From: Hymenobacter volaticus | GTDB taxonomy: Bacteria; Bacteroidota; Bacteroidia; Cytophagales; Hymenobacteraceae | Length of the DNA stretch: 64,000 nt | Direction: 5' to 3' | NCBI RefSeq assembly: GCF_022921055.1 | Contig: NZ_CP095061.1 | Location: 4,069,501-4,133,500 of the forward strand | Notes under the pieces: generated by a model | Database searches by the model: none | Told to the model about the DNA's origin: nothing | What the model saw: only the letters and a program-made list of their open reading frames with translations | Translations under genes and position numbers: made by a program | Shown: piece after piece, positions 9,900-19,039 of the stretch | Layout of the letters: the number at the start of each line of letters is the position of its first letter | How positions within the stretch are numbered: position 1 is the stretch's first letter

Positions 9900-10442
9900 A
9901 TGGCAGTTAAAATCCGCCTCGCCCGTCGTGGCCGCAAAAAGGCCGCTCAATTCGACATCGTTGTTGCCGATTCTCGTTCCCCACGTGACGGCCGCTTTAT
10001 CGAGAAACTTGGTACCTACGACCCCAACACGAACCCCGCCTCTATCAACTTCGATGGTGACAAGGCTTTCGATTGGATCATGAAGGGCGCACAGCCTACC
10101 GACACCGTTCGGGCTATGCTCTCCTACCGTGGTGTGCTCTACCGCAAGCACTTGCAACTTGGTGTGATCAAAGGTGCTATTTCGCAGGAAGTAGCTGACC
10201 AGCGCTATACCGAGTGGAAAGAGCAGAAAGACAACAAGATTGAAAGCAAGCGCACTTCGCTTGGCACTGCAAAAGACGATGCTCGCGTAGCTCGTTTGGC
10301 TGCTGAAACCAAAGTGAAAGAAGCTCGTGCTGAGGCGCTGCGCAAGAAAAACACGCCAGCTCCTGTTGAAGCTCCTACTGCCGAAGGTGAAACCACCGAC
10401 GCTGCTGCTTCAGCTGAAACCACTGAGGAAGCCGGCGCTTAA
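9900..10442 (+). CDS. rpsP: 30S ribosomal protein S16
   Basis: 180 aa; the core S16 fold occupies roughly residues 1-85 (VKIRLARRGRKKAAQFDIVV, DGRFIEKLGTYDPN, PTDTVRAMLSYRGVLYRKHL). It is a small-subunit assembly protein that binds 16S rRNA. The family norm is 80-90 aa; here about 95 extra residues follow, first Lys/Glu-rich helical and then Ala/Thr/Glu-rich and acidic. Such tails are common in Bacteroidota S16. It is the first gene of the conserved rpsP-rimM-trmD order. Confidence 0.97.
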   Translation: MAVKIRLARRGRKKAAQFDIVVADSRSPRDGRFIEKLGTYDPNTNPASINFDGDKAFDWIMKGAQPTDTVRAMLSYRGVLYRKHLQLGVIKGAISQEVADQRYTEWKEQKDNKIESKRTSLGTAKDDARVARLAAETKVKEARAEALRKKNTPAPVEAPTAEGETTDAAASAETTEEAGA

Positions 10443-10462
10443 GCTTTTTGCTGGTAATCGAG

Positions 10463-10532
10463 GGAGAGGTGATTAGGAATTGAGTGATTGGAATGCGCCG
10501 GCTTCTAGTTACTCTCTCCTAATCACCTCTCC
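10463..10532 (+). repeat. Long-armed inverted repeat between rpsP and rimM
   Basis: Perfect 16-nt arms (GGAGAGGTGATTAGGA at 10463-10478 and its complement at 10517-10532) flank a 38-nt loop, filling most of the 114-nt gap. No T-run follows, so it is not a classical terminator. It could be an attenuator or RNA-stability element, or a relic of an inserted repeat. Confidence 0.7.
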
Positions 10533-10556
10533 TCATTTTCTCGAAACTTCTACCTT

Positions 10557-11138
10557 ATGACCCTCGACGACTGCTATTTGCTTGGCTCCATCGGCAAGCC
10601 CCACGGCCTGAAAGGGTTTGTTGTAGCTTTTCTGGATGTTGACGACTTGGATGCTTACCGCAAGGTGAAATCGGTATTGCTGGAAATGCCGACTGCTCCT
10701 GGCAAGCTAACTACCTACGAGGTGGAAAAGCTGCAGCCTCAGGCTGAAAACCGGGCGTTGCTGAAACTGAAGGGCATCGACCGGATAGAGGAAGCTGAGC
10801 CACTGCGCAACGCCAAGCTCTACCGCCCTCTGGAGGCATTGCCTCAGCTAGAGGAAGATCAGTTCTACTTCCACGATGTTATTGGCTTCACGGTAGTAGA
10901 CGAGCAGCTAGGCCAATTAGGTGTCGTAGAAACCTTCTACGAACTACCTCAGCAGGATTTGCTAGCCATGCGTTACCAAGGACAAGAAGTGCTGATTCCG
11001 GTTGTGGACGAGTTGATTTCTCGCGCCGACCAAGCAGGCAAAAAGTTATACGTGCAGCTTCCTGAAGGCTTACTCGACGTGTACCTCACGCCGCCCTCTC
11101 GGGAGCGTGACGAGCCCGACGAATTCGACGAACCGTAG
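10557..11138 (+). CDS. rimM: 16S rRNA processing / ribosome maturation factor RimM
   Basis: 193 aa. Binds S19 and assists 30S head maturation. The N-terminal RimM barrel begins [16 protein letters not shown] and continues through [19 protein letters not shown]. The C-terminal PRC-barrel runs from [14 protein letters not shown] to [10 protein letters not shown]. An acidic tail ([12 protein letters not shown]) ends it. trmD starts 20 nt downstream, so the two are co-transcribed. Confidence 0.95.
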   Translation: MTLDDCYLLGSIGKPHGLKGFVVAFLDVDDLDAYRKVKSVLLEMPTAPGKLTTYEVEKLQPQAENRALLKLKGIDRIEEAEPLRNAKLYRPLEALPQLEEDQFYFHDVIGFTVVDEQLGQLGVVETFYELPQQDLLAMRYQGQEVLIPVVDELISRADQAGKKLYVQLPEGLLDVYLTPPSRERDEPDEFDEP

Positions 11139-11158
11139 TCCACTCCAAGCTGCTTGCT

Positions 11159-11836
11159 ATGCGTATTGACATCGTGACGTGCCAGCCAGATTTGCTGGTC
11201 AGCCCCTTTGCACACTCCATTGTGAAGCGTGCACAGGATAAAGAGCTAGCCGAAATTCATCTGCACGATTTGCGCCGTTATGCCATCAACAAGCATGGGC
11301 AAATTGACGACTACGTATTTGGAGGCGGCGCCGGCATGGTCTTGCGGGTTGAGCCTATTGCGGCCTGTTTTGATGAACTCCTAGCACAACGTAGCTATGA
11401 CGCTGTCATCTACATGACCCCCGACGGAGAAACTTTGCGGCAGTCTCTAGTCAATCGTCTGTCGTTAGCAGGCAACCTGCTCATTCTTTGTGGGCACTAC
11501 AAGGGCGTTGACGAACGAATTCGACAAGCATATATCACCCACGAAATTAGTGTGGGCGACTATGTGCTTAGCGGTGGCGAGCTGGGTGCAGCGGTCTTGG
11601 TCGATGCTGTGGTGCGTCTACTGCCTGGAGTTCTTGGCAACGAGGAATCAGCCTTAAGTGATTCGTTTCAGGACAACCTGCTGGCTCCTCCGGTTTATAC
11701 TCGTCCGGCAGAATGGCGGGGACACGAAGTACCCGAAATTTTGCTTTCTGGCAACACACCTAAAATTGATATCTGGCGGCACGACCAAGCATTGGAACGA
11801 ACCCGGCAGCGCCGTCCAGACCTCTTACAAGAGTAA
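11159..11836 (+). CDS. trmD: tRNA (guanine-N1)-methyltransferase
   Basis: 225 aa, full length. Makes m1G37 in tRNAs with SAM and so prevents +1 frameshifting. The SPOUT trefoil-knot elements are seen: [25 protein letters not shown], and [21 protein letters not shown], followed by the G37-recognition segment [27 protein letters not shown] stretch. The ATG at 11159 starts with [13 protein letters not shown] as usual. Third gene of the rpsP operon; rplS follows with its own promoter. Confidence 0.97.
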   Translation: MRIDIVTCQPDLLVSPFAHSIVKRAQDKELAEIHLHDLRRYAINKHGQIDDYVFGGGAGMVLRVEPIAACFDELLAQRSYDAVIYMTPDGETLRQSLVNRLSLAGNLLILCGHYKGVDERIRQAYITHEISVGDYVLSGGELGAAVLVDAVVRLLPGVLGNEESALSDSFQDNLLAPPVYTRPAEWRGHEVPEILLSGNTPKIDIWRHDQALERTRQRRPDLLQE

Positions 11837-11936
11837 AACGGTGGCTTTACGAAATAATGCGTTTGCCGTTCTGCTTTTTCAGAGAGCATAAACCACTTCT
11901 GTTGAGCGATAAACTCGCAATTTGATAAGCTCACAG

Positions 11937-11968
11937 TTTCACAATTTCAAAACAAAGCGCTATATTTG
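11937..11968 (+). promoter_or_regulatory. Promoter of rplS
   Basis: TATATTTG at 11961-11968 matches TAnnTTTG exactly. A -33-like TTTC lies at 11937-11940, 20 nt upstream. The rplS ATG is about 58 nt downstream. It shows that rplS can be transcribed separately from trmD. Confidence 0.65.
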
Positions 11969-12025
11969 CGCCTCCTTACCCGAAACCATAGACGGCGCGG
12001 CCGTCCTTTCACAGTTTTTTCAGCC

Positions 12026-12406
12026 ATGAGCGTACTACTCGATTTTATTCAGCAGGAATCCCAGGAGCGCCGCGCCAGCTTCCCTAGTTTTGCTGCCGGC
12101 GACACGATCAACGTCCACGTAAAGATCCGCGAGGGCAACAAGGAGCGTGTTCAGCAGTTCCAGGGTGTTGTTATTCAGCGCAAGAACCCTAACTCCAATG
12201 GTGAGACTTTCACTGTTCGTAAGATTTCCAACCAGATTGGCACTGAGCGTATCTTCCCTCTTCTGTCGCCTAACATCGACAAGATCGAGGTAATCCGTCG
12301 CGGTAAAGTACGTCGGGCACGTCTGTTTTATCTGCGTGGCCTGTCGGGCAAAGCTGCTCGTATCAAGGAGAAGCGCTTAAACATAGCAGAGAAAGTTTCT
12401 GCTTAA
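12026..12406 (+). CDS. rplS: 50S ribosomal protein L19
   Basis: 126 aa. Sits at the 30S-50S interface. The family core is clear: [45 protein letters not shown] segment, [25 protein letters not shown] and [16 protein letters not shown]. An upstream in-frame ATG at 11966 overlaps the promoter element, so the ATG at 12026 ([10 protein letters not shown]) is chosen. Confidence 0.96.
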   Translation: MSVLLDFIQQESQERRASFPSFAAGDTINVHVKIREGNKERVQQFQGVVIQRKNPNSNGETFTVRKISNQIGTERIFPLLSPNIDKIEVIRRGKVRRARLFYLRGLSGKAARIKEKRLNIAEKVSA

Positions 12407-12423
12407 GCTTTCTGATAATAAAT

Positions 12424-12465
12424 AAAAAAGCCGGCCCGCTCTTCATCGAGCAGGCCGGCTTTTTT
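12424..12465. terminator. Bidirectional terminator between rplS and the convergent gene
   Basis: A6-GCCGGCC...GGCCGGC-T6 stem with an imperfect lower/upper part (12424-12465). The A-run on one side and the T-run on the other allow termination on both strands of this convergent pair. Confidence 0.88.
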
Positions 12466-12485
12466 ATTGGTAGTCTCAAACTGTT

Positions 12486-12905
12486 CTAACGGTTTGAGGA
12501 ATCTTGCTGCAAATCTTGATCAGTTGAAGTTTGTGGGCTTTGTACTTGCTTGGCAGCTTGTAGCAATGTCTCGCCTAGCTTGGTAACCCGGTCCGAGGTA
12601 TTTGGGTTGTCAGCAAAAATGGCCGCTTTGATAGTGTTCTCGCCGAGACGTCCTAGAAGCTGACTTACCAGCTTAGAGTCGATGGAACCGCCACCAAAGT
12701 GGGCCTTCAGCGCCTGTAGGTCGACTACAACTTGGTGCAATTCAGGGTTATTGACGTCTTTCACATCTTCTATCCAGCGTTGCAGTGCATTATCGAGGCC
12801 AGCGCGGCTGGCTTCTTCAACTAAATCACCGCTCAGAATTTTGCTGGTACCGTCGAGGTGGTTCTGGTGCTGGGTGTCGTCTTTGGGCTGTTTGTGGAAG
12901 GACAT
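12486..12905 (-). CDS. Hypothetical protein, helical, cytosolic
   Basis: 139 aa from the ATG at 12905 (MSFHKQPKDD); a longer frame to 12992 lacks protein character. No signal peptide or membrane span. The N-terminus is His/Gln/Asp-rich and probably disordered. The middle is amphipathic helical (LQRWIEDVKDVNNPELHQVVVDLQ region, LVSQLLGRLGENTIKAAIFA), and the tail is Gln/Ser/Asp-rich. I do not recognise the family. Convergent with rplS and divergent from the M1 peptidase 142 nt away. Confidence 0.65.
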   Translation of the reverse strand: MSFHKQPKDDTQHQNHLDGTSKILSGDLVEEASRAGLDNALQRWIEDVKDVNNPELHQVVVDLQALKAHFGGGSIDSKLVSQLLGRLGENTIKAAIFADNPNTSDRVTKLGETLLQAAKQVQSPQTSTDQDLQQDSSNR

Positions 12906-13046
12906 GGCGATGTAATTGGGCCGCCGAAGCGGAGTTGGAAAGTACTGCCTGTGCAAACGGAGGGCACCTAGCAAAGGTTGTAGCGCGGCCATACGTAACA
13001 GATAGTTACTTTCGTTTCAGTATCATCTCGTTCCTTGTTGCCTCGT

Positions 13047-16027
13047 ATGAAAAAATTTATAGTCGGCTTCTGGCTGATTGCGTTGCCCCTGCTGGCACTG
13101 TCGCAGCCCACAGCTAAACCTGTGTCCCCTGCTGCTTATTGGCAGCAGCAGGTCAACTATTCCATTGATGTCACGCTGGATGATAAGCAGCATGTGCTCA
13201 CAGGTCGCGAAGAGCTGGTGTATACCAATAATTCACCGTCGGCATTGCCTTTCATCTGGTTCCATTTATGGCCTAATGCTTATCGCGACGACAACACTGC
13301 TTTTGCTCGGCAGCAACTCCGCAACCAAAGCCGTAAGTTTCATTTTTCCACTGCGCAGCAGCGTGGCTTCATCGACCAGCTTGAGTTCAAAGTAGACGGC
13401 CAGCCTGCCAAGCTAGAATACGACCCTGAAAGCCCCGATATGGCCAAGCTGGTGCTACCTCAGCGGCTGGCCGCAGGTGCCAGCGTCACGATTACCACTC
13501 CGTTCCGGGTAAAGATTCCAGATTCTTTCTCGCGCTTCGGCCATGTCGACCAGAGTTACCAGATTACACAGTGGTATCCTAAACCAGCCGTCTATGACCG
13601 GAAGGGATGGCACCCAATCCCGTACCTCGACCAAGGCGAGTTTTATTCGGAGTTTGGGTCGTTTGATGTTCGCATTACCTTACCCACCAATTACACGGTA
13701 GGCGCTACTGGTGTACTGCAAAACCCCGAAGAACAGGCCCGCCTCGACCAATTAGCCGCGGCCACTGCTCTTAAGAAAACCGCCACTGACTTCGGCGACG
13801 ATCTAAACTTTCCACCTTCTACCACTGAAACCAAAACCCTGCGCTACGTGCAGGACCGCGTACACGATTTTGCTTGGTTCGCCGATAAACGTTTTAATGT
13901 GCTGAAAAGCGGCGTGACACTGCCATCAGGTAGGCAAGTAGCTACGTGGGTACTATTCACCAATAAAGAAGCTGCGAAATGGCAAAGAGGTCTGCAAGAC
14001 GTCGATTCAGCCATAGTTTATTACTCACGTTGGGTAGGCGAGTACCCTTATAGCGCGGCTACGGCCGTAGATGGCGCACTGAGTGCTGGCTCGGGCATGG
14101 AATACCCCATGGTAACCGTTACGCAGCCGGCAGCTATTGTGCATGAAGTAGGGCACAATTGGTTTTATGGCATCCTAGCGTCCAACGAACGGGATTTTGG
14201 TTGGATGGATGAAGGCGTCAACTCCTATGTAGAAAATCGAGTAGCCGAGTTGCATGGAGAAAGTGGAGGAATTTTGGCGGGGCTGCCCACCAAGGGTACT
14301 GGCGCTCGACTCTTAAGCATCGATGGTCTTCCTAACGCAGCGCTCAGCCAAATTCCCTATCAAACAGTGGCAAGTCGAGGCCTCGATCAGCCGGTAAGCA
14401 ACATCACCTCGGCCGATTATGGCAAGCTTAACTATGCTATCATCATGTATGGCAAGACAGCATCCTTGCTGAAGTATTTGGCAGCGTACTTAGGACAAGA
14501 GAAATTCGATGCCGCCATGCACGCGTATTACGAGCAGTGGCAGTTTCGTCATCCTTACCCCAAGGATATGCAGGCTGTGTTCGAGCAAACGACTGGCCAG
14601 AAGCTCACTTGGTTTTTTGGCCCGATGCTCAATAGCACATACCGCTACAATGCCGTGATAGCCAAGTCGAAAGAGGAAAAAGGGCAGCGCAAAGTATTAA
14701 TTCGCAACGACTCCCCTACTCCATTCCCGTTTCCGGTAGCAACGCTGGATGCACAAGGCAAGGTGTTGGAAACCCAATGGACCAAGCCCTTTACGAACAC
14801 TGACGAAGACGACAGCGCGGTACTGCGGTTTAAGGAGGAAGGAGTGGCTGCTATTGTTGCCGATCCTGAGTATCTCACGCCCCAGCTCAATCGCCGCGAT
14901 GACCGCCTCCGGACAACTGGTCTCCTACGCGCTTTGGAGCCTGTGAAGCTACGCCCTGTAATAAGTCCGGAGCGGTGGGATTGGGCCACGATCAACTGGC
15001 TGCCGGTGATTGGCGCCAATACATCGGACAAGTTTATGCTGGGTGCTGCTTTCTACAACAGTCCGCTCAATATCAAGAAGTTTAGCTACTTGGCTATGCC
15101 TATGTACAGCTTCAACCGTAAAGAGCTGAATGGTATTGGTGTTTTGAACCTGAATATTTTGCCGGTTCAATTCACGCGTCGGGCAGTACTCGGGGTGGTA
15201 GTGCAGCGCTTCGAACGCTACCGCAAAGTTGAGCCCAGCCTGACGCTTCAGTTGCCCCATACTGCCTTCGACAAGCCGCAGCATACGGTGAAGTTAGCCA
15301 ACACAGCCATTTACACCCAGGATGACCGCGTCACGGCTAGTATCCAGTCGTTGGAGTATGGCGTCGGTATCAGCAATGCTATCCGGCGTTGGAACGGACA
15401 TATCGAATTCAACTATTTCACTCCTGACCTTTCGGAAGACAATAGGCGCACCGTAGCGGCGCTGGTGCGCGCTGAGGTAAAGCATACCCGCTACTACTCT
15501 CCCAAGAAGACCTTCTCTGTGCGCCTATTCGGGGCAGCTTCCTGCAAAAGGCGAATGATACTCCTTTTGCCATGGGGCTAAGTGGCAGCTTTGATTACCG
15601 TCGCCAAACGATGTTTCTCGACCGACAGCAGATTTCGCCTAGTTTGGCAGCTCAAGAGCATCAGTTTGATGATCGGGACGGTGCCTTCAAGGCAAATGTT
15701 CCTGTGGCAAGTCGCCGTTGGCTTACTACGCTCAATTTGCAGGCTGATTTACCCGTGACTCCACTAGGAATCTTTGCCGATTTTGGAGCGACTAAGGAAA
15801 AGAACCAAATAGTAGCAGACCGCAATCCACAACGGCTGTATTACGATGCAGGGGTGAGCTTGCCGTTGATCAACCGGGTCCTTAGCTTTTATTTCCCGGT
15901 GGTGGGCTCTCAATACGGCAACGGCTTTCCTGCCAGCCGCAAGGACTTCACCGATCAAATTAGATTTGTGCTGCGCCTCGATCAATTAAATCCGTTTCGG
16001 CTGCTTGATGAGCAGCTAGCGCAATAG
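13047..16027 (+). CDS. M1-family metallopeptidase, frame-interrupted
   Basis: Secreted or periplasmic zinc aminopeptidase-like protein, about 993 aa after repair. The ATG at 13047 opens a signal peptide (KKFIVGFWLIALPLLALSQ). The N-terminal beta domain is followed by the exopeptidase-type motif GSGMEYPMV and the zinc site HEVGHNW with the third ligand Glu in WMDEGVNSY, spaced as in HEXXH-x18-E. The last ~300 residues (INWLPVIGANTSDKFMLGAAF onward) look like a C-terminal beta-strand-rich domain. The frame breaks at 15531-15534: one extra G in the GGGG run continues RLFGG-SFLQKAND into the 15572-16027 frame. Probably a homopolymer error. Confidence 0.88.
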
Positions 16028-16035
16028 CTATTCTC

Positions 16036-16644
16036 TTGCTTCACTTGTTCAGTTTACGCTACTCTGCTTGCTTCTCAGTAGCTGTATTGGTGATTAGCAT
16101 CGTTGTAAGCTGCACTCCTCAATACGAAGAATTACCTACTTTTTCGGCGGAGCGTAAGCTACTGCAAGTAGTTGTGGAAATGCCGGCCGGTACCAACCAT
16201 GCTCGCCGCTACGACCCAACAAGCCACGACTTTGTGCCCGTGCGCCGGGCCGGACAGGAATTGGTTGTTGAGTTCCTGCCATGCCCTGGTAATCAAGGTT
16301 TCATACCCGGCACCCGCCTAGGTGCCGCGGCCTGGCCATTAACGGCGCTTGTGCTCACGGAAGCTCAACCTGCTGGAGCAGTGCTGGAGGTATCACCTAT
16401 CGGATTGCTTACACTCGATGACAATGGGGCATTGAAGCCAATAGTGTTGGCGGTGCCAGCTCGGCCTAGTCAGCAGATCTTACATGAAGTAGCTACATGG
16501 CAGGACTTAATTAGCCGCTACCCCGGCGCTAAGGAAGTTATTCGGCAATGGTTCTTGCATCAAGGGCGCCCTGGCGAGATACGCATTGTGAGTTGGAAAA
16601 ACGAAAAAGCTGCCGAACAGCAGGTGAGAGACGCCATGAATTAA
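16036..16644 (+). CDS. Inorganic-pyrophosphatase-fold lipoprotein, probably inactive
   Basis: 202 aa from a TTG start, 8 nt after the M1 gene. A lipobox VVSC (Cys26) predicts export and lipidation. Residues ~45-195 follow the family I pyrophosphatase order: VVVEMPAGTNHARRYD, FLPCPGNQGFIPGT, PLTALVLTEAQPAGAVLEV, LDDNGALKPIVLAVP, WQDLISRYPGAKEVIRQWF. However, the metal-binding segment that is normally DGDPxD is AAAWPLT, and the second acidic pair around residues 128-135 is also altered. I infer that it keeps the fold but not PPi hydrolysis. The homology call rests on motif order by eye and is moderately sure. Confidence 0.7.
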   Translation: MLHLFSLRYSACFSVAVLVISIVVSCTPQYEELPTFSAERKLLQVVVEMPAGTNHARRYDPTSHDFVPVRRAGQELVVEFLPCPGNQGFIPGTRLGAAAWPLTALVLTEAQPAGAVLEVSPIGLLTLDDNGALKPIVLAVPARPSQQILHEVATWQDLISRYPGAKEVIRQWFLHQGRPGEIRIVSWKNEKAAEQQVRDAMN

Positions 16645-16800
16645 ACGATGGCTTATGGAGGCATTACCATTATTCTGAAAATTAGCGCTTACTAAATCTC
16701 CTAACTAGAAGATTGCAGTCTGTAATTCTGTATAGCCTGCTTACTGAATAATGCTAAATCCATTGTTTAGTAATCTTACATGGTAAGTATTGTAGTAAAA

Positions 16801-16834
16801 CAAGAAAGCCGCTCCCATGGGAGCGGCTTTCTTG
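16801..16834. terminator. 34-nt perfect palindrome, bidirectional terminator
   Basis: CAAGAAAGCCGCTCCCAT and its exact complement form a loop-free 34-nt palindrome between two convergent genes. GC-rich centre and T/A-rich ends fit a two-way terminator. Confidence 0.8.
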
Positions 16835-16883
16835 ATGATGGTGAGTACAATTTATTAATATACCAGCGGCGCTTTTGCTAACA

Positions 16884-17591
16884 CTACTCGATCTTGTTCA
16901 TACGCTCCTTTACAGCTTCAAGAGCTACACGCATGTTAACAATGTCGGCGCGAGCGGCTTCTTGCTCTTTGAGGTTCAGGTCGACTTGGTTGTTATACTG
17001 TAGCAACTCAGCGGCATTCTGGGCTAATTGCTGCTGAATTTCAACCTTCTTCAACTTGTTCTTCTCGATATCCTTCTTGATGGCATCTGACTTTTGAATC
17101 ACTGCCATGTGGTTGTTTTGCGACGATACAAGTGACTTCTCAGCTTCAGCTACCTGTACGGCAAGGTCTTCGCGGTACAACATCCGTGCGAAATCTTTCA
17201 GATACTTCTCGCTAGCTTTCCACTGTACCGGCGTGGCATCCTTGCTCAAATAAGCGTTACCTAAGTCAACAGACCACCAAACCGATGTACCGGTAGGGGT
17301 AGCATCCACTTTGCTGATTACACGGATAGGTGTTTTCGAAATGTCTTCAATAACAACACCTTCCAGCTGGTAAATGCCTTTATCAGACTTCACCTTATTG
17401 CCGAACTGTGCGTCAAGCTGCTTCTTCCAAGATTCGTCAACGCGCTTGCTGTCCAACTGAATGGTTACGCGTTGGCCTTTACGGGGAATCCCTTTGATAG
17501 CCATATCCGTTTCATCAACGGGTGATTTCTGTGCGTAGCCAGTCGCCGTCAGCACAAAAAACAACAGGGAGAGGAGTACGCCTTTTTTCAT
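16884..17591 (-). CDS. Hypothetical exported protein with C-terminal coiled coil
   Basis: 235 aa from the ATG at 17591, which starts a clear signal peptide (MKKGVLLSLLFFVLTATGYAQ). Residues ~30-140 are a mixed beta region (RKGQRVTIQLDSKRVDESW; GTSVWWSVDLGNAYL). Residues ~145-235 are a long charged helix with heptad character, likely a coiled coil. An upstream ATG at 17657 would bury the signal peptide and is rejected. Family not recognised; probably periplasmic. Confidence 0.75.
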   Translation of the reverse strand: MKKGVLLSLLFFVLTATGYAQKSPVDETDMAIKGIPRKGQRVTIQLDSKRVDESWKKQLDAQFGNKVKSDKGIYQLEGVVIEDISKTPIRVISKVDATPTGTSVWWSVDLGNAYLSKDATPVQWKASEKYLKDFARMLYREDLAVQVAEAEKSLVSSQNNHMAVIQKSDAIKKDIEKNKLKKVEIQQQLAQNAAELLQYNNQVDLNLKEQEAARADIVNMRVALEAVKERMNKIE

Positions 17592-17846
17592 GTTAATGAG
17601 ATAATTAGTGGTACGTGAGTCTCGTTTAAGTCCGATTTTTATATTTCGACTCTTCAAATTTAACTACTCCCCAAACATCTTGTTACGCCCGAGAATGTTT
17701 TTTTTCGTCTAATTGATCTTTTATTAAATAGGTTATATCACATGTTGCCAAACTGACAAAAATGCTATTTATCGAACCTCTCATACTTTCTCTTTCAGTA
17801 GTATAAACCACAAAACATAATCACCTATTCACGGTTTCCCTCTCCT

Positions 17847-18254
17847 ATGCCTGTAACTGTCTGCCGAAAAGAACACTTCAATGCCGCACATCGTCTGCAC
17901 AATCCTGCCTGGAGCGACGAGCAGAATCAACGCGTGTTTGGCAAATGCAACAACCCGAACTACCACGGCCATAACTACGAGCTTATCGTACGCCTTACTG
18001 GGGAAACAAATCCGGAAACCGGCTACGTGTATGACATGAAGCGGTTGAGCGACCTCATTAAACGCGAGATTCTAGATACCTTTGATCATCGGAACCTAAA
18101 TCTGGATACGGAGGAATTCCGCCAACTCAATCCAACTGCGGAGAATATTGCGGTTGTTATCTGGAATCGGTTGCGTGCGCACTTAGATCCGCAACTGAGC
18201 CTCTCGGTTACTTTGTATGAGACCGAGCGAAACTTTGTAGAATATCATGGATAA
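17847..18254 (+). CDS. 6-pyruvoyl-tetrahydropterin synthase / QueD family protein
   Basis: 135 aa. Acts on 7,8-dihydroneopterin triphosphate, the product of the next gene (folE). Zinc ligands are in FNAAHRLH and YHGHNYEL. The catalytic Cys is in FGKCNNPNYHGHNY, a motif that is much closer to animal PTPS than to typical QueD. Catalytic Asp/His and Glu occur in DTFDHRNLN and NPTAENIA. It overlaps folE by 8 nt, so the two are translated together. Product may be 6-pyruvoyl-tetrahydropterin (biopterin-type cofactor) or carboxy-tetrahydropterin (queuosine route). Confidence 0.92.
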   Translation: MPVTVCRKEHFNAAHRLHNPAWSDEQNQRVFGKCNNPNYHGHNYELIVRLTGETNPETGYVYDMKRLSDLIKREILDTFDHRNLNLDTEEFRQLNPTAENIAVVIWNRLRAHLDPQLSLSVTLYETERNFVEYHG

Positions 18255-18918
18255 AGCCGTGCCTACCCCGGCTGGGGGCACCCCGCCCGTCGACACCCAC
18301 CTGTCGGCCGATTTACGCACCCCTCTTCGCCCTGATGCTTTTGATCTCAGCGAAGAAGAGAAGATTGCAGGTATAACTGAGCACTTTCGCGAGATCATGC
18401 GCCTGCTAGGCCTCGACTTAACTGATGACAGCCTAGCTGGCACGCCTCGCCGTGTGGCTAAAATGTACGTGCAAGAGTGGTTCCGTGGGCTTTCACCCGA
18501 ACACCGACCTGAGGTACGACTTTTCGACAACCGCTACCAGTACGGCCAGATGTTGGTGGAGCGCGACATTACACTCTTCTCGTGCTGTGAGCATCACTTT
18601 GTTCCTATCATTGGCAAGGCTCATGTAGCCTATCTACCCGGCGAGCATGTGGTGGGGCTAAGCAAACTCAACCGGGTAGTGCAGTACTACGCCCGCCGGC
18701 CGCAAGTGCAGGAGCGTCTTACCCGCCAGATTGCGGAAGAGCTGAAGCAAGCCTTACATACTGATAACGTAGCCGTGCTTATTGAAGCCGACCACTTATG
18801 TGTGATGAGCCGTGGTGTAAACGACACCAGTAGCTCTACACTTACGGCAGAGTATGGGGGCATTTTTGGCGAAGATGCAGCGCTACGAGCCGAGTTTTTG
18901 CGTTTGATTGGCAAATGA
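18247..18918 (+). CDS. folE: GTP cyclohydrolase I
   Basis: 223 aa. Converts GTP to dihydroneopterin triphosphate for folate and other pterins. Zinc-binding CCEHH (residues ~115-119) and the later Cys in LCVMSRGVNDTSSSTLTAEY are intact, as are HVAYLPGEHVVGLSKLNRVV and the PRRVAKMYVQEW segment. The first ~35 residues are Pro/Thr-rich and variable. The start overlaps the end of the PTPS gene, giving a two-gene pterin operon. Confidence 0.97.
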   Translation: MDKAVPTPAGGTPPVDTHLSADLRTPLRPDAFDLSEEEKIAGITEHFREIMRLLGLDLTDDSLAGTPRRVAKMYVQEWFRGLSPEHRPEVRLFDNRYQYGQMLVERDITLFSCCEHHFVPIIGKAHVAYLPGEHVVGLSKLNRVVQYYARRPQVQERLTRQIAEELKQALHTDNVAVLIEADHLCVMSRGVNDTSSSTLTAEYGGIFGEDAALRAEFLRLIGK

Positions 18919-19039
18919 GTTTTAGGGCAGATTGCAGGTTTTTCTGGTTTTAGTTATAGGTTGCCGTAGTTTTTCAATCTAAGCTCAGAAAGCTGCTCTT
19001 TGCCCTACAACTACACACCTATAATAAGCTCCCTACGCC

